Shown here piece by piece: positions 1-7,754 of a stretch of 40,394 nucleotides of DNA. The first letter of the stretch is position 1, and every line of letters begins with the position of its first letter. The translations under genes were made by a program, and so were the position numbers. The notes beneath the pieces are model-generated. The model made no database searches, had not been told where the DNA came from, and worked only from the letters and a program-made list of their open reading frames with translations. Origin of the DNA: a virus. The DNA is taken from positions 1 to 40,394 of IMG/VR virus record IMGVR_UViG_3300032220_001339. One strand, 5' to 3'.

Positions 1-305
1 GACTCGTCATCGAGTTCTTCTTCTTCCTTCATGCCAGACATAGGCATTGCAGATTTTGCACCTTTGTTGACAACATCTCTGACTTGCTTGAGTGTTGCTC
101 CAGGTGTTTTCAGCTTTGCTGAATCATCATCTGGCTTATAGTTTTCTGGGGTAGGACCTCCAAGGTCTTCCCATGAACCAGTTTGACCAGCGACAGCGCC
201 GCCAGCTAATTTTGGCATCCCTTCTCCCGCCTTAGCATTTGCATTAACGGCAGTTTTGGATTGCTTAGTGCCTATTTCCATTTCTTGTAAATCTCCACGA
301 GACAT
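1..305 (-). CDS. 22: Prohead core scaffold protein gp22, partial (N-terminal ~101 residues)
   Basis: The visible part starts with MSRGDLQEME and continues through Gly/Ala/Lys-rich, probably disordered sequence to an acidic stretch (KEEEELDDES) at the window edge, so the C-terminal part is missing. In T4-like phages gp22 is the main internal scaffold of the prohead; it assembles on the portal and is later degraded by the gp21 protease. The call rests on position directly after gp21 and on the familiar N-terminus of marine T4-like gp22. The start is supported by a good Shine-Dalgarno sequence (GGAGAG, 5 bases before the ATG) and by a late promoter-like element further upstream at 344-352. The major capsid gene gp23 is expected beyond the left edge. 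Confidence 0.82.
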   Translation of the reverse strand, partial: MSRGDLQEMEIGTKQSKTAVNANAKAGEGMPKLAGGAVAGQTGSWEDLGGPTPENYKPDDDSAKLKTPGATLKQVRDVVNKGAKSAMPMSGMKEEEELDDE

Positions 306-343
306 TTGAACTCTCCGTTTAACCTTAAGTTATAAACTATATT

Positions 344-352
344 TATTTATAA
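344..352 (-). promoter_or_regulatory. T4-type late promoter-like element upstream of gp22
   Basis: The minus strand reads TTATAAATA, close to the T4 late consensus TATAAATA recognised by gp55-directed RNA polymerase. It sits about 40 bases before the gp22 start, in the gap after gp21. Match seen in sequence; activity inferred. Confidence 0.55.
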
Positions 353-361
353 TTTAACAAA

Positions 362-1012
362 TTACAAATTGTTTAAGAAATTATTGAACAGATCCAATTT
401 CTGCTCATCAAGTTTCTTTTGGTCTACAAGAGTGTTAATTCTTGCATAGGTTTTGGTTGCATACTTCTCACGAAGAATGCCGCCATCCCATACCCATTCC
501 TTACCTTCCATAATTCCCTGAACAAATGCATCAGGAGCAGAAGGGTCGGCAACAATATCAGCAGCAGTAGCGAGCATAAAATCTTCGCCAACAACATTGA
601 TTCCCTCTCTTGTTAGTTTGAGTGAACCAATACCACGAGATGAAACACCAAGTTTTACACCTTCACTAATAAGTGATTCTGCAATCTTACCCATAGGAGT
701 AGAAAGAATCTTAGCCTTACCAATAAAGTTTGAACCACTTTCTCTCAAAGAAACAATCTTATGAGAAACGCGGTCAAGATTTACTGTAGGACCATCTGGG
801 TGTCCAAGCTCTCCAAGAGCTCTTCCACTTTGAATGTGATTTTCGCTATATCTGGAAACTTCACGGCGAAGAGTTTCCATAGGATACATACGACCATTAC
901 GGTTCTTGATGTTTCCTTGAAGGAATACGCCTTCAATATAGAGTGACTTTTTACCGTTGTGATTTTCAACGATAAACTCTACGGATTCTATTTCTTCTCT
1001 GATGAGTTTCAT
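362..1012 (-). CDS. 21: Prohead maturation protease gp21
   Basis: The 216-residue product is the T4 gp21-type serine protease (herpesvirus assemblin-like fold). It cleaves scaffold and capsid proteins inside the prohead during maturation. Candidate catalytic residues are His71 in LGELGHPDGP and Ser124 or Ser125 in KLGVSSRGIG; a second conserved His lies at residue 84 (RVSHKI). An in-frame upstream extension to 1111 exists, but the start MKLIREEIES at 1012 is preferred: it lies one base after the stop of the preceding gene and matches how this family usually begins. No strong Shine-Dalgarno is seen, which suggests translational coupling. gp22, its main substrate, follows. Confidence 0.93.
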   Translation of the reverse strand: MKLIREEIESVEFIVENHNGKKSLYIEGVFLQGNIKNRNGRMYPMETLRREVSRYSENHIQSGRALGELGHPDGPTVNLDRVSHKIVSLRESGSNFIGKAKILSTPMGKIAESLISEGVKLGVSSRGIGSLKLTREGINVVGEDFMLATAADIVADPSAPDAFVQGIMEGKEWVWDGGILREKYATKTYARINTLVDQKKLDEQKLDLFNNFLNNL

Positions 1013-1013
1013 T

Positions 1014-1568
1014 TTATGCTTGATTGGTAATTTGGACTTGTTGGTAATAAAGTGTTCCTGCGCCACCTGCTCCGACAGCAGCAATCTTTTGAGAAATAAC
1101 TGCGGTTGCATCAGTTGCCGTAAAGGCAGTCACAATTCCACTTGAATTATAGCTTACGGTAATTCTGCCTTGGAAATATCCATTTACACCTGAAGTTGTA
1201 TCTACTGATGCAACTTGTTGATGAGTGAAATTATAATAAGATTGTCCACTTGCAGTTAGACTGATATAATCACCAACACCAAATGGTGCCTGAGTTCCTT
1301 CTGCAAAAGTAAGAATTGTTGATGAACCAGTAGTAACACCAACTACTCTATTAGATGCTTTGGTTAATGCAAGAGTTACCGCAGTCCCAGAAGGAATGTA
1401 GTAGTCAGTTGCTGTTGTAGCTGGACTTGCTGCAATTGCAACGTGTGCAGCTCCACCAACCGCAATCACTCTCAAAGTATCAGACTGAACTGAAAATGCT
1501 GTTGAAGTTGTTGCGGTTCCTGCTGTAAATGCAAATGAGGCACCTGCCCCAACTGGTCTATGCGTCAT
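1014..1568 (-). CDS. Putative virion protein of unknown function, 184 aa
   Basis: I do not recognise a family. The protein is Ala/Thr/Ser/Val-rich with few charged residues and no cysteines, alternates short hydrophobic and Thr/Ser stretches as in beta-rich phage structural proteins, and has a glycine hinge (VGAGGAGTLYY) near the C-terminus. It lacks a signal peptide or membrane segment. It lies between a fibre-like protein and gp21, in the place where T4 has gene 68, but shows no likeness to that acidic core protein. A perfect late promoter element (TATAAATA, 1593-1600) precedes it, so it is probably made late as a virion or assembly component. A small head decoration or fibre-associated protein is possible, without direct evidence. 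Confidence 0.7.
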   Translation of the reverse strand: MTHRPVGAGASFAFTAGTATTSTAFSVQSDTLRVIAVGGAAHVAIAASPATTATDYYIPSGTAVTLALTKASNRVVGVTTGSSTILTFAEGTQAPFGVGDYISLTASGQSYYNFTHQQVASVDTTSGVNGYFQGRITVSYNSSGIVTAFTATDATAVISQKIAAVGAGGAGTLYYQQVQITNQA

Positions 1569-1592
1569 TATTCGTATAATACATTTATTAGT

Positions 1593-1600
1593 TATTTATA
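1593..1600 (-). promoter_or_regulatory. T4-type late promoter element
   Basis: The minus strand reads exactly TATAAATA, 25 bases before the start of the 184-residue gene and in the short gap after the fibre-like gene. It could drive this gene, gp21 and beyond. Confidence 0.65.
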
Positions 1601-1620
1601 AATTTACAATTACAACATCA

Positions 1621-2643
1621 TTATACAGAGACTACTGTAAGAATAATTGATGGAATAGCAGGAACAACTGCAGATGCCCCAACTGCTTTTAATCTTATAT
1701 GTGGATCAGTAGCACTCCACATAAGTTCATAATAATCATTTGCCTCAGATTGCACTACAAAATTCCAAGCAGCAACAATTTCTGAAGAAGTTCCCTGAAC
1801 TGCTAGTTCTGTTGCACTATTTGGAACATCTAATCCATTTTTTCTCAACCATATGTATATATGGGCACCACTACCTTGAGTTTTGTCTATCTGCAAAGAA
1901 AACTGAATATTATAAACACCACTATTTGCAACAACAATATGAGAACTATTTGCTATTGATACTTGATTTGAAAGGTCTGTTGTGTTTAGTCTAACTGGTT
2001 GATATGTATTGACGCCCACTACATTTTGTGTTGTGGTATCAAAGAAGTTACCATAGTATCCAGTAACAATACCAACAATGTTTTCTGAATTAATAGTTAC
2101 AAACTCAGCTTCATTTGTAGTTGAGTTCCATTGAAGAAATTTGTCATCATAAAAACTTGAATTTGTTGCAACACCTACAACATCATCCAAATATCTCAAT
2201 CTCGTTTCCCCACCGCCACCCAATGTGGAAAGTTGTTGTTGAATGCGATTGATGAATAACTTATAATGCTGTTGAAGCTGATCTAAAGTTACAAAGTTTT
2301 GATTAAGTGGAGTAAGAGGATCTGAATTTTTCTCATTGGAGGGAATATTTAATAATCCTTCTTTGATATATTTTTTAGTATCTTGTTGAAGTTCTGGGCT
2401 AATGATATTTCTAACAACATCATTAATACCCTTTACCTCCTCTTCTACTTCTTCAATAATATTATCAACTAATTCTTGATGCTCTTCATACTCATTTCCA
2501 GTAAGTTCACGAAGTATATTTTCAACTATGTTATTAGATCCAATAAGTTCTGAAATAAACTTATCTTCTTCTTCTTTTAATTTTTTCTTTTGATTGTTTG
2601 CTTCTGCTATGAGGTTAAAGAAATCTGATAGGTTTTCTGACAT
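1621..2643 (-). CDS. Putative fibre/adhesin-like virion protein with C1q/TNF-like C-terminus, 340 aa
   Basis: Three regions are visible. Residues 1-93 are highly charged and predicted coiled coil (KKKLKEEED, IIEEVEEEV). Residues 94-155 form a module with KNSDPLTPL, LFINRIQQQL and GGGGETRL that recurs in the 1059-residue fibre at 13139-16318. The C-terminal ~130 residues (SGVYNIQFSLQI ... AHIYIWLRKNG ... WSATDPHIRL) look like the beta-sandwich C1q/TNF-like fold common at phage fibre tips. A trimeric receptor-binding or virion-decorating fibre is the likely role. The position between gp67 and gp21 is a non-core insertion relative to T4. No own late promoter was seen; it probably shares the gp67 transcript, starting 6 bases after the gp67 stop. 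Confidence 0.75.
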   Translation of the reverse strand: MSENLSDFFNLIAEANNQKKKLKEEEDKFISELIGSNNIVENILRELTGNEYEEHQELVDNIIEEVEEEVKGINDVVRNIISPELQQDTKKYIKEGLLNIPSNEKNSDPLTPLNQNFVTLDQLQQHYKLFINRIQQQLSTLGGGGETRLRYLDDVVGVATNSSFYDDKFLQWNSTTNEAEFVTINSENIVGIVTGYYGNFFDTTTQNVVGVNTYQPVRLNTTDLSNQVSIANSSHIVVANSGVYNIQFSLQIDKTQGSGAHIYIWLRKNGLDVPNSATELAVQGTSSEIVAAWNFVVQSEANDYYELMWSATDPHIRLKAVGASAVVPAIPSIILTVVSV

Positions 2644-2649
2644 TATCTA

Positions 2650-2853
2650 TCACTCTTCTTCATCTTCCTCGTATTCAGTTTCATCAACCTCATAGGTATC
2701 TTCTACTTCTTCTTCGCCAAAGATTGAATTAGCTACCATAGGACGGAAAGCATCAATTCTTTCTGCGGATTTTGCAAAAAGTAAATCTTTAATTTTATCG
2801 CTAATCTGTGAGGGTGACTCATCAGTAGCAAGCATATCCATTAGTTCATCCAT
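2650..2853 (-). CDS. 67: Prohead core protein gp67
   Basis: This 67-residue protein has an amphipathic N-terminal half (MDELMDMLAT, KIKDLLFAKS) and an extremely acidic C-terminus ending in TEYEEDEEE. That architecture and its place directly after the portal gene match T4 gp67, a small acidic core protein needed for correct prohead shape and cleaved by gp21 during maturation. The T4 protein is about 80 residues, so the length fits. A perfect late promoter (2883-2890) lies just upstream, overlapping the portal stop codon. Confidence 0.78.
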   Translation of the reverse strand: MDELMDMLATDESPSQISDKIKDLLFAKSAERIDAFRPMVANSIFGEEEVEDTYEVDETEYEEDEEE

Positions 2854-2882
2854 TTTTTATACTTTCAATAATTAGTCGTTAG

Positions 2883-2890
2883 TATTTATA
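2883..2890 (-). promoter_or_regulatory. T4-type late promoter element overlapping the gp20 stop
   Basis: The minus strand reads exactly TATAAATA. The element includes the TAA stop codon of gp20 and lies about 30 bases before the gp67 start. Confidence 0.62.
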
Positions 2891-4604
2891 TCTGCCCTCC
2901 TTTGGGCATTTTTGTAATAGAGCTATCTAGTTCAGCTGCTCTACCATCTGCTTCGGTGGCACCACCACCTTTTACTCCATCAGTATTTGGTTCCATTACT
3001 GGTTTTCCCAAATCTCCCATTGGGGCATTTGGGTCTATTGGCATTCCTGTCATTGGATCAACTGGAATACTTGGATCTGGAATAATTCCATCTTCAATTT
3101 CTTGTTTAATCAGTGCGTCCTGCTCAATAATTTCTTGATCTGTTTGGCGAAGAATCTTACGTCGTACATAATCTTGTGAGAAGTATTTTCCAATATATGG
3201 TTCTGCAACTTGTACCATATTCAATCTTTCATTTAGAAGTTCTGCATCTTTAAGTTCACTAAAATGATTATCATAAAGAAAATCAAATTGAATATGCTCA
3301 TCCATCACTGCCCAATCTTCTGGAGTGATAATGTTCTTAAGAATTAATTGCGTTTTCAGCATATCACTGAACATTGCAGCAAATCTTTTTCTTAAACGTG
3401 CAACAAACTTAGTAAATTTGATTTCATCACGAAGAATTTCTGATGAACGTCCAAGATTAAATCCACCTTCTCCATCCATTCTTGATGGTGGAACATTAAG
3501 TGAACGATAGAGTTTCTTCTTGAAATATTCAATATCAGTAATTTCTCCAAGATTTTGTCCGCCAGGAAGAGTAGTGATTTCAGTTCCTCTACCACCTTCT
3601 CTACGTGGAAGCCAAAAATCCTCAAGCATAGCCATGAATTTCTTATCATCACGGATTTCTCCAGTACTTGCATCATATACAAGTTTGTTACGATAGCGCA
3701 TCATCACATCTCTGAGATATTGCTCTGCTTTAACTTTAGGAAGATTGCCAACATCGATGTAAAAAATTCTTCTTTCTGGTGCGCGAGATAATCTGTAGAT
3801 GACAAGACTATCCTCAATCATTCTCAATTGATTGAGTGATTTAATTGCTTTGTGAAGATATGAAAGAGTTGACCCCTTGTTTCTATCTACTAGACCAGAA
3901 GTGCAATAAGTAACCGAATCTCTGGACATTTTGATTCCTTGACTTGAACCACCAAGAGCTCCAGGTGCTGGAGTGCCTGTTGGATAAGTCATTTTTGGAT
4001 TGTAAACAAAATATTCCTCGATTTCAGGAAACTCAAAATCCATTGGGTTGTCAATATTTCTATTTGCAACCCTATACTTATCGCCTTCTTTCTTCTTTGT
4101 CTGCCTTACATAACGCATTTTCATTGCGTCAATATATCTGAGTTCTTGAATACCTGCTTCTGGATTTTTAAGGTCAATTACTTTGTGATAATAAAGTCTT
4201 CCATCAACATACCAATTTCTATAAATTTCGTGAGATTTCTTATCAAAATCCAGGAGTTCGAGAATGTACTTAAATTCCTTTCTAATTTTATTCTTAATTC
4301 CGTCACTTGCATTCAGATTTGAAAGTTCAATGGCTATTGGACTATCATTTGTGTCGCTTACAATTGCTTCGTTTACAATGTCTTCAATTGCACTATCACA
4401 TTCTGGATGAAGTGCCATTTCACGATATCTTTTGATTAAATCAAATTCAGTTCTATAAACACCTTCAATATCTACATAAGAACCAAAAAACCCACTGCTT
4501 AAGTAGTGATCCGACGCATCCTCATTATTAGGAGGTACGGGGGAAACTGCAGTGGGTGATATTGGTTCAGTGTTCTCAATAGAGAATCCAAATAATTTAG
4601 CCAT
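2886..4604 (-). CDS. 20: Portal vertex protein gp20
   Basis: The 572-residue product is the T4 gp20 family portal, which forms the dodecameric ring at the unique head vertex through which gp17 pumps DNA and to which the neck attaches. The characteristic N-terminal segment (YVDIEGVYRTEFDLIKRYRE, then MALHPECDSAIEDIVNEA) is present, as are the central RAPERRIFYIDVGNLP and the GEGGFNLGRSSEILRDEIKF region. The C-terminal ~70 residues are Pro/Gly/Asp-rich and probably flexible. T4 gp20 is 524 residues; the extra length is mainly at the C-terminus. It starts MAKLFGFSIE; a late promoter-like element (4635-4642) lies just upstream. Confidence 0.97.
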   Translation of the reverse strand: MAKLFGFSIENTEPISPTAVSPVPPNNEDASDHYLSSGFFGSYVDIEGVYRTEFDLIKRYREMALHPECDSAIEDIVNEAIVSDTNDSPIAIELSNLNASDGIKNKIRKEFKYILELLDFDKKSHEIYRNWYVDGRLYYHKVIDLKNPEAGIQELRYIDAMKMRYVRQTKKKEGDKYRVANRNIDNPMDFEFPEIEEYFVYNPKMTYPTGTPAPGALGGSSQGIKMSRDSVTYCTSGLVDRNKGSTLSYLHKAIKSLNQLRMIEDSLVIYRLSRAPERRIFYIDVGNLPKVKAEQYLRDVMMRYRNKLVYDASTGEIRDDKKFMAMLEDFWLPRREGGRGTEITTLPGGQNLGEITDIEYFKKKLYRSLNVPPSRMDGEGGFNLGRSSEILRDEIKFTKFVARLRKRFAAMFSDMLKTQLILKNIITPEDWAVMDEHIQFDFLYDNHFSELKDAELLNERLNMVQVAEPYIGKYFSQDYVRRKILRQTDQEIIEQDALIKQEIEDGIIPDPSIPVDPMTGMPIDPNAPMGDLGKPVMEPNTDGVKGGGATEADGRAAELDSSITKMPKGGQI

Positions 4605-4634
4605 AATTTATTTTTTTAGTCTTTATCTTTAGAC

Positions 4635-4642
4635 TATTTATT
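4635..4642 (-). promoter_or_regulatory. T4-type late promoter-like element upstream of gp20
   Basis: The minus strand reads AATAAATA, one base off the T4 late consensus. It overlaps the stop codon of gp19 and lies about 30 bases before the portal start. Confidence 0.5.
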
Positions 4643-5207
4643 ATGCTTTATTTGCAGCAGGTGTCCAGTACTGAACTTGGAATTCAACTGTAAATTCTTC
4701 AATAGTATCAGCAGTATCATATGAAAGGTCAATTGCTGAAATCTGTGTTGGGAAAATATCATAGAATTGATAAGTTTTTACAACTTCAAGTCCAGTACCT
4801 TCAGCAACACCTGTTCCCAAGTTGCTTTTGCCTCTTTTGAATTGCTTGACGAATGCATCTCTCATATAATCTGCTGGATTGGTAAAACCACTTCCATCTC
4901 CATATTGAGCAATAGATTGCATCCAAGTCTCAAATGCACTTCTGATTGTAAAATCTTGATCATTAATGACAGTAATCTGCCAAGTATCAAATGTGCGATC
5001 TCCAGCAACTTTGAAAATTCTTCCTCTGAAAGGAACATCAATTTGACCAACATTTGATGCTGGTAATGCAGCTGCCTTACAGAGAATGGGGAAATTTGCA
5101 GTTAAATTAACTCCAGCTGGTGGAGATGGAATATTAACTTCAAATAGATTGGGGCGGGCGCCGCCCCCAACAAGTGCTGATTTGAAATTTTGAATTGTGT
5201 GTGCCAT
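4641..5207 (-). CDS. 19: Tail tube protein gp19
   Basis: The 188-residue protein matches the T4 gp19 tail tube family: N-terminal FKSALVGGGARPNLFEV, the conserved CKAAALPASNVGQIDVPFRG stretch, then GDRTFDTWQITVIND. Hexameric rings of this protein stack to form the inner tube of the contractile tail, through which DNA passes. It lies directly after its partner, sheath gene gp18. Translation should be strong: the minus strand carries AAGGAGGAAC a few bases before the ATG, the best Shine-Dalgarno in the window, as expected for a high-copy structural protein. No late promoter was seen in the short gap, so it probably shares the gp18 transcript. Confidence 0.97.
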   Translation of the reverse strand: MAHTIQNFKSALVGGGARPNLFEVNIPSPPAGVNLTANFPILCKAAALPASNVGQIDVPFRGRIFKVAGDRTFDTWQITVINDQDFTIRSAFETWMQSIAQYGDGSGFTNPADYMRDAFVKQFKRGKSNLGTGVAEGTGLEVVKTYQFYDIFPTQISAIDLSYDTADTIEEFTVEFQVQYWTPAANKA

Positions 5208-5242
5208 TTTTTAGTTCCTCCTTTTTGATGGTTTAATTAAAA

Positions 5243-7441
5243 TCAAACTGTACCAGCTACTTCTTCAAAACTTACACCTGTTCTTGTGGCAACAAAGGTA
5301 AGTGTTACATAGTTAATAGACTTAGCAGGTTTCAGATAGATGTCTGCTCTGAATTCGTTGTTATCAATAACATCAGGAGTGTTGTTTGTGGTATCGCAAA
5401 CAACAAGGAATCCATAAAGACCTCTCTTTGCCTGAATATCACGGAGGTATGGTTCAACGATGTTTCTGAAGTTTGCTCTTGTTAGTTCATCATTGAGTTC
5501 AAAGAGTTGGGCTTGCGCTGCTCTTTGAAGTGCCTGTTCAATTGTGAGGAACAGACGACGAACATTAATTCTATCAAATGCAGAGGCATATCCAAGAGCA
5601 GTTTTATCACCGAAGAGAAGAGTTCCAACGCCAGGTTGAGTGACGATTGAGTTAATTCTCAAAGGATAAAGTTGATCTCTTTGTGCCTTAGAAGGATTAT
5701 ATGCAAGTTTAATTGCATTATTCAAAATTCCTCTTTGTTGTCCTGCAGGCGAGAACCAAGGATATGCAACGATATTGGTACGGGTCATTAAACCTGCAAT
5801 ATCAGCATTGCAAGGAATGTATACAAATTTGTTATTAAATCTATCATAAGTGTACTTATATCCACTATCAAATACGGTATATGATGAAGATGAAAGTGAA
5901 CTGAAGTATTGAATCAAGTTAGTAGTCTGAGTTGTGTTATTTGTAACACCAACAAGATCTGCTTTATGTGGTCCAACAACTGCCATACAATCTTTTCTTC
6001 CTTCTGCAAGGGAGATGAGATATTGTGCTTTTGCTTGAGAGTCTGATTTTGAAGTAAGACCAGGACCCATGATCAAGTAATCAACTTGAATATTATCTTT
6101 GTTGGAGAAAAGATTATATGAAGTTTGAAGATCTCCAAGAGTTGTCGCAGATCCGCCAGCAGCAGAGTAATTAACACCACCAGTTAAATTATAAGTTTTG
6201 TTTCCGATTGCACTAAAGGTTACGCCCTGAGCATTTTGTCCCCAGAGACCTTGTGCTGTTGTGTATGGTGTGAATGATGTGGAGAATGCAACTGCTCTTG
6301 GAGCAGTACCCCAGAAAGCATCTGCAGCGTTTGAAGGATTGTAACCTGCCCAAATTTGCGCTGAATAATCTGCAAGATACTGCTTATACCAGATTTTCTG
6401 TGGAGAATTAACAGAAGAAACTGAATCAAGTGCTTTTGAAAGGCCTACATGCTTTTCAATAAGTGTACCTTGATTTCCTGTAACTGTTCCAAGATCATCA
6501 ACCACAACAATGTGCATTCCATCACCTTCGCCAGCCCTATCCAATGAATATTGGTTAGATGTTGGTCTTGGTGCAATTGACTTCCAATAGATTGTACTAT
6601 TTGTAAGCCCTAAGGTTTGTTGGTCGTACCAATCAACAACTGTTGTAGGTGTTACTCCCGCCGTTGATGCAATTCCAGTAGCAATACCTGAATTGTTTAT
6701 AAACTTAATTGTATTACTAGTCGAGAAAGATGCATAACTTGCTGATTGAGCATAGTTAATTAAAGTTTCAGTTCCAGCAGTAGAAACTCTTGAAACAACA
6801 TGAACATCAACCGTGCTGTTTCCGTTTGTGGAATCGGTAGTAACACCAGTGATGATTCCCTTCAGATATCCATTAAAAGAAGAGGTTGTGCCAGCACCAG
6901 GAACAACAACGTTAGAAAGTGCTGCAGTAATTCCATATCCAATTGCAGCACCTAAAGTGCCCAAATTGGTCGTTGTAAATCCAATTGTTTGGTCTGCATA
7001 ATCATCAATAAAGCAAACCTTTAATCCATTTGCCCAAGTACCTGGGTTCTTTGCGGCATAAGTAAATCCTGTTGATTCGCTCCAATTATTTGTATAATCG
7101 TCATAATTTTTAATTTTTGAACTTGTTGTAGTACCAACACCAACACCTGCATTAGCATTATTCAGTGTTGTTCCGTCAGTTCTAACAACTTTCAGAATAC
7201 CGCCATATGAAAGATAGGATGATGCGCTCATCCAATACTCATATTGAGCATCTGATGAAATTGGTTTACCGAAAGTATTGATTAAATCTTGTTCGGTTGC
7301 AATGTCAATTGGAAAATCAACTGGTCCAATTGGAAATGGTCCAGCAATAGCTCCAATGTTATCTAAAACATTATCAACTCTTCCTACTGTTAAATCAACC
7401 TCTCTGACGAGTACGCCTGGAGATAATTGAGGAGTCGCCAT
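5243..7441 (-). CDS. 18: Contractile tail sheath protein gp18
   Basis: The 732-residue product has the classic sheath N-terminus (LSPGVLVREVDLTVGR, then IGAIAGPFPIGPVD) and the conserved C-terminal domain (INVRRLFLTIEQALQRAAQA, ANFRNIVEPYLRDIQAKRG). These segments build the interlocking sheath handshake in T4 gp18 (659 residues). The central ~350 residues are a variable, Ser/Thr/Gly-rich surface domain and account for the greater length. Sheath hexamers surround the gp19 tube and contract on infection. The start has GGAG 7 bases upstream, and a late promoter-like element lies at 7476-7483. Confidence 0.97.
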   Translation of the reverse strand: MATPQLSPGVLVREVDLTVGRVDNVLDNIGAIAGPFPIGPVDFPIDIATEQDLINTFGKPISSDAQYEYWMSASSYLSYGGILKVVRTDGTTLNNANAGVGVGTTTSSKIKNYDDYTNNWSESTGFTYAAKNPGTWANGLKVCFIDDYADQTIGFTTTNLGTLGAAIGYGITAALSNVVVPGAGTTSSFNGYLKGIITGVTTDSTNGNSTVDVHVVSRVSTAGTETLINYAQSASYASFSTSNTIKFINNSGIATGIASTAGVTPTTVVDWYDQQTLGLTNSTIYWKSIAPRPTSNQYSLDRAGEGDGMHIVVVDDLGTVTGNQGTLIEKHVGLSKALDSVSSVNSPQKIWYKQYLADYSAQIWAGYNPSNAADAFWGTAPRAVAFSTSFTPYTTAQGLWGQNAQGVTFSAIGNKTYNLTGGVNYSAAGGSATTLGDLQTSYNLFSNKDNIQVDYLIMGPGLTSKSDSQAKAQYLISLAEGRKDCMAVVGPHKADLVGVTNNTTQTTNLIQYFSSLSSSSYTVFDSGYKYTYDRFNNKFVYIPCNADIAGLMTRTNIVAYPWFSPAGQQRGILNNAIKLAYNPSKAQRDQLYPLRINSIVTQPGVGTLLFGDKTALGYASAFDRINVRRLFLTIEQALQRAAQAQLFELNDELTRANFRNIVEPYLRDIQAKRGLYGFLVVCDTTNNTPDVIDNNEFRADIYLKPAKSINYVTLTFVATRTGVSFEEVAGTV

Positions 7442-7475
7442 GTTTTTCTCCGTGAAGTCTCAGTTTATCTGAAAA

Positions 7476-7483
7476 TATTTATT
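7476..7483 (-). promoter_or_regulatory. T4-type late promoter-like element upstream of gp18
   Basis: The minus strand reads AATAAATA about 35 bases before the gp18 start, in the 82-base gap after the zinc-ribbon-like gene. Confidence 0.52.
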
Positions 7484-7523
7484 AAAAATTTACTTTACGG
7501 GGGGGAAATGTGTAGTGAACAAA

Positions 7524-7754
7524 TTACCAATCTGGATATTGCCAATCAACAGAAAGTGATTTATTTTTTCTGGTTTTTATTATTCTCTTCACAGTACACT
7601 CTTTGCACTCGTAAGAATATGAAGATGCAACAGGTCCTCTATCTTTACGAGTTCTATAGAAATCATCTGTTAAATTTTTTATTTCCTCACAAACCCTACA
7701 TTTTCTATCAGTGAACAATAAATGTCCAAGTTTTATTTGCTTATCTAATTCCAT
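7524..7754 (-). CDS. Small zinc-ribbon-like protein between gp17 and gp18
   Basis: The 76-residue product has two CxxC pairs: CRVC near residue 19 and CKEC near residue 52, separated by the KNLTDDFYRTRKDRG segment. This arrangement occurs in many small phage proteins and at the N-terminus of some HNH endonucleases, where it binds zinc. No HNH catalytic triad is visible, so a nuclease is not supported; a small nucleic-acid-binding protein is more likely. The ATG at 7754 is preferred because it overlaps the gp17 stop as TAATG, a typical translational coupling junction. A GTG six codons upstream is the alternative. The C-terminal half is basic (IIKTRKNK). Confidence 0.72.
   Translation of the reverse strand: MELDKQIKLGHLLFTDRKCRVCEEIKNLTDDFYRTRKDRGPVASSYSYECKECTVKRIIKTRKNKSLSVDWQYPDW

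Noticed and set aside
1012-1111. Longer N-terminus for gp21
   Set aside because: The extension overlaps the preceding gene by about 100 bases, while the inner ATG lies one base after its stop and begins like known relatives.
7499-7505. G7 run between the zinc-ribbon-like gene and gp18 as part of a terminator
   Set aside because: No adjoining stem was found on either strand; it may be a sequencing or composition feature.
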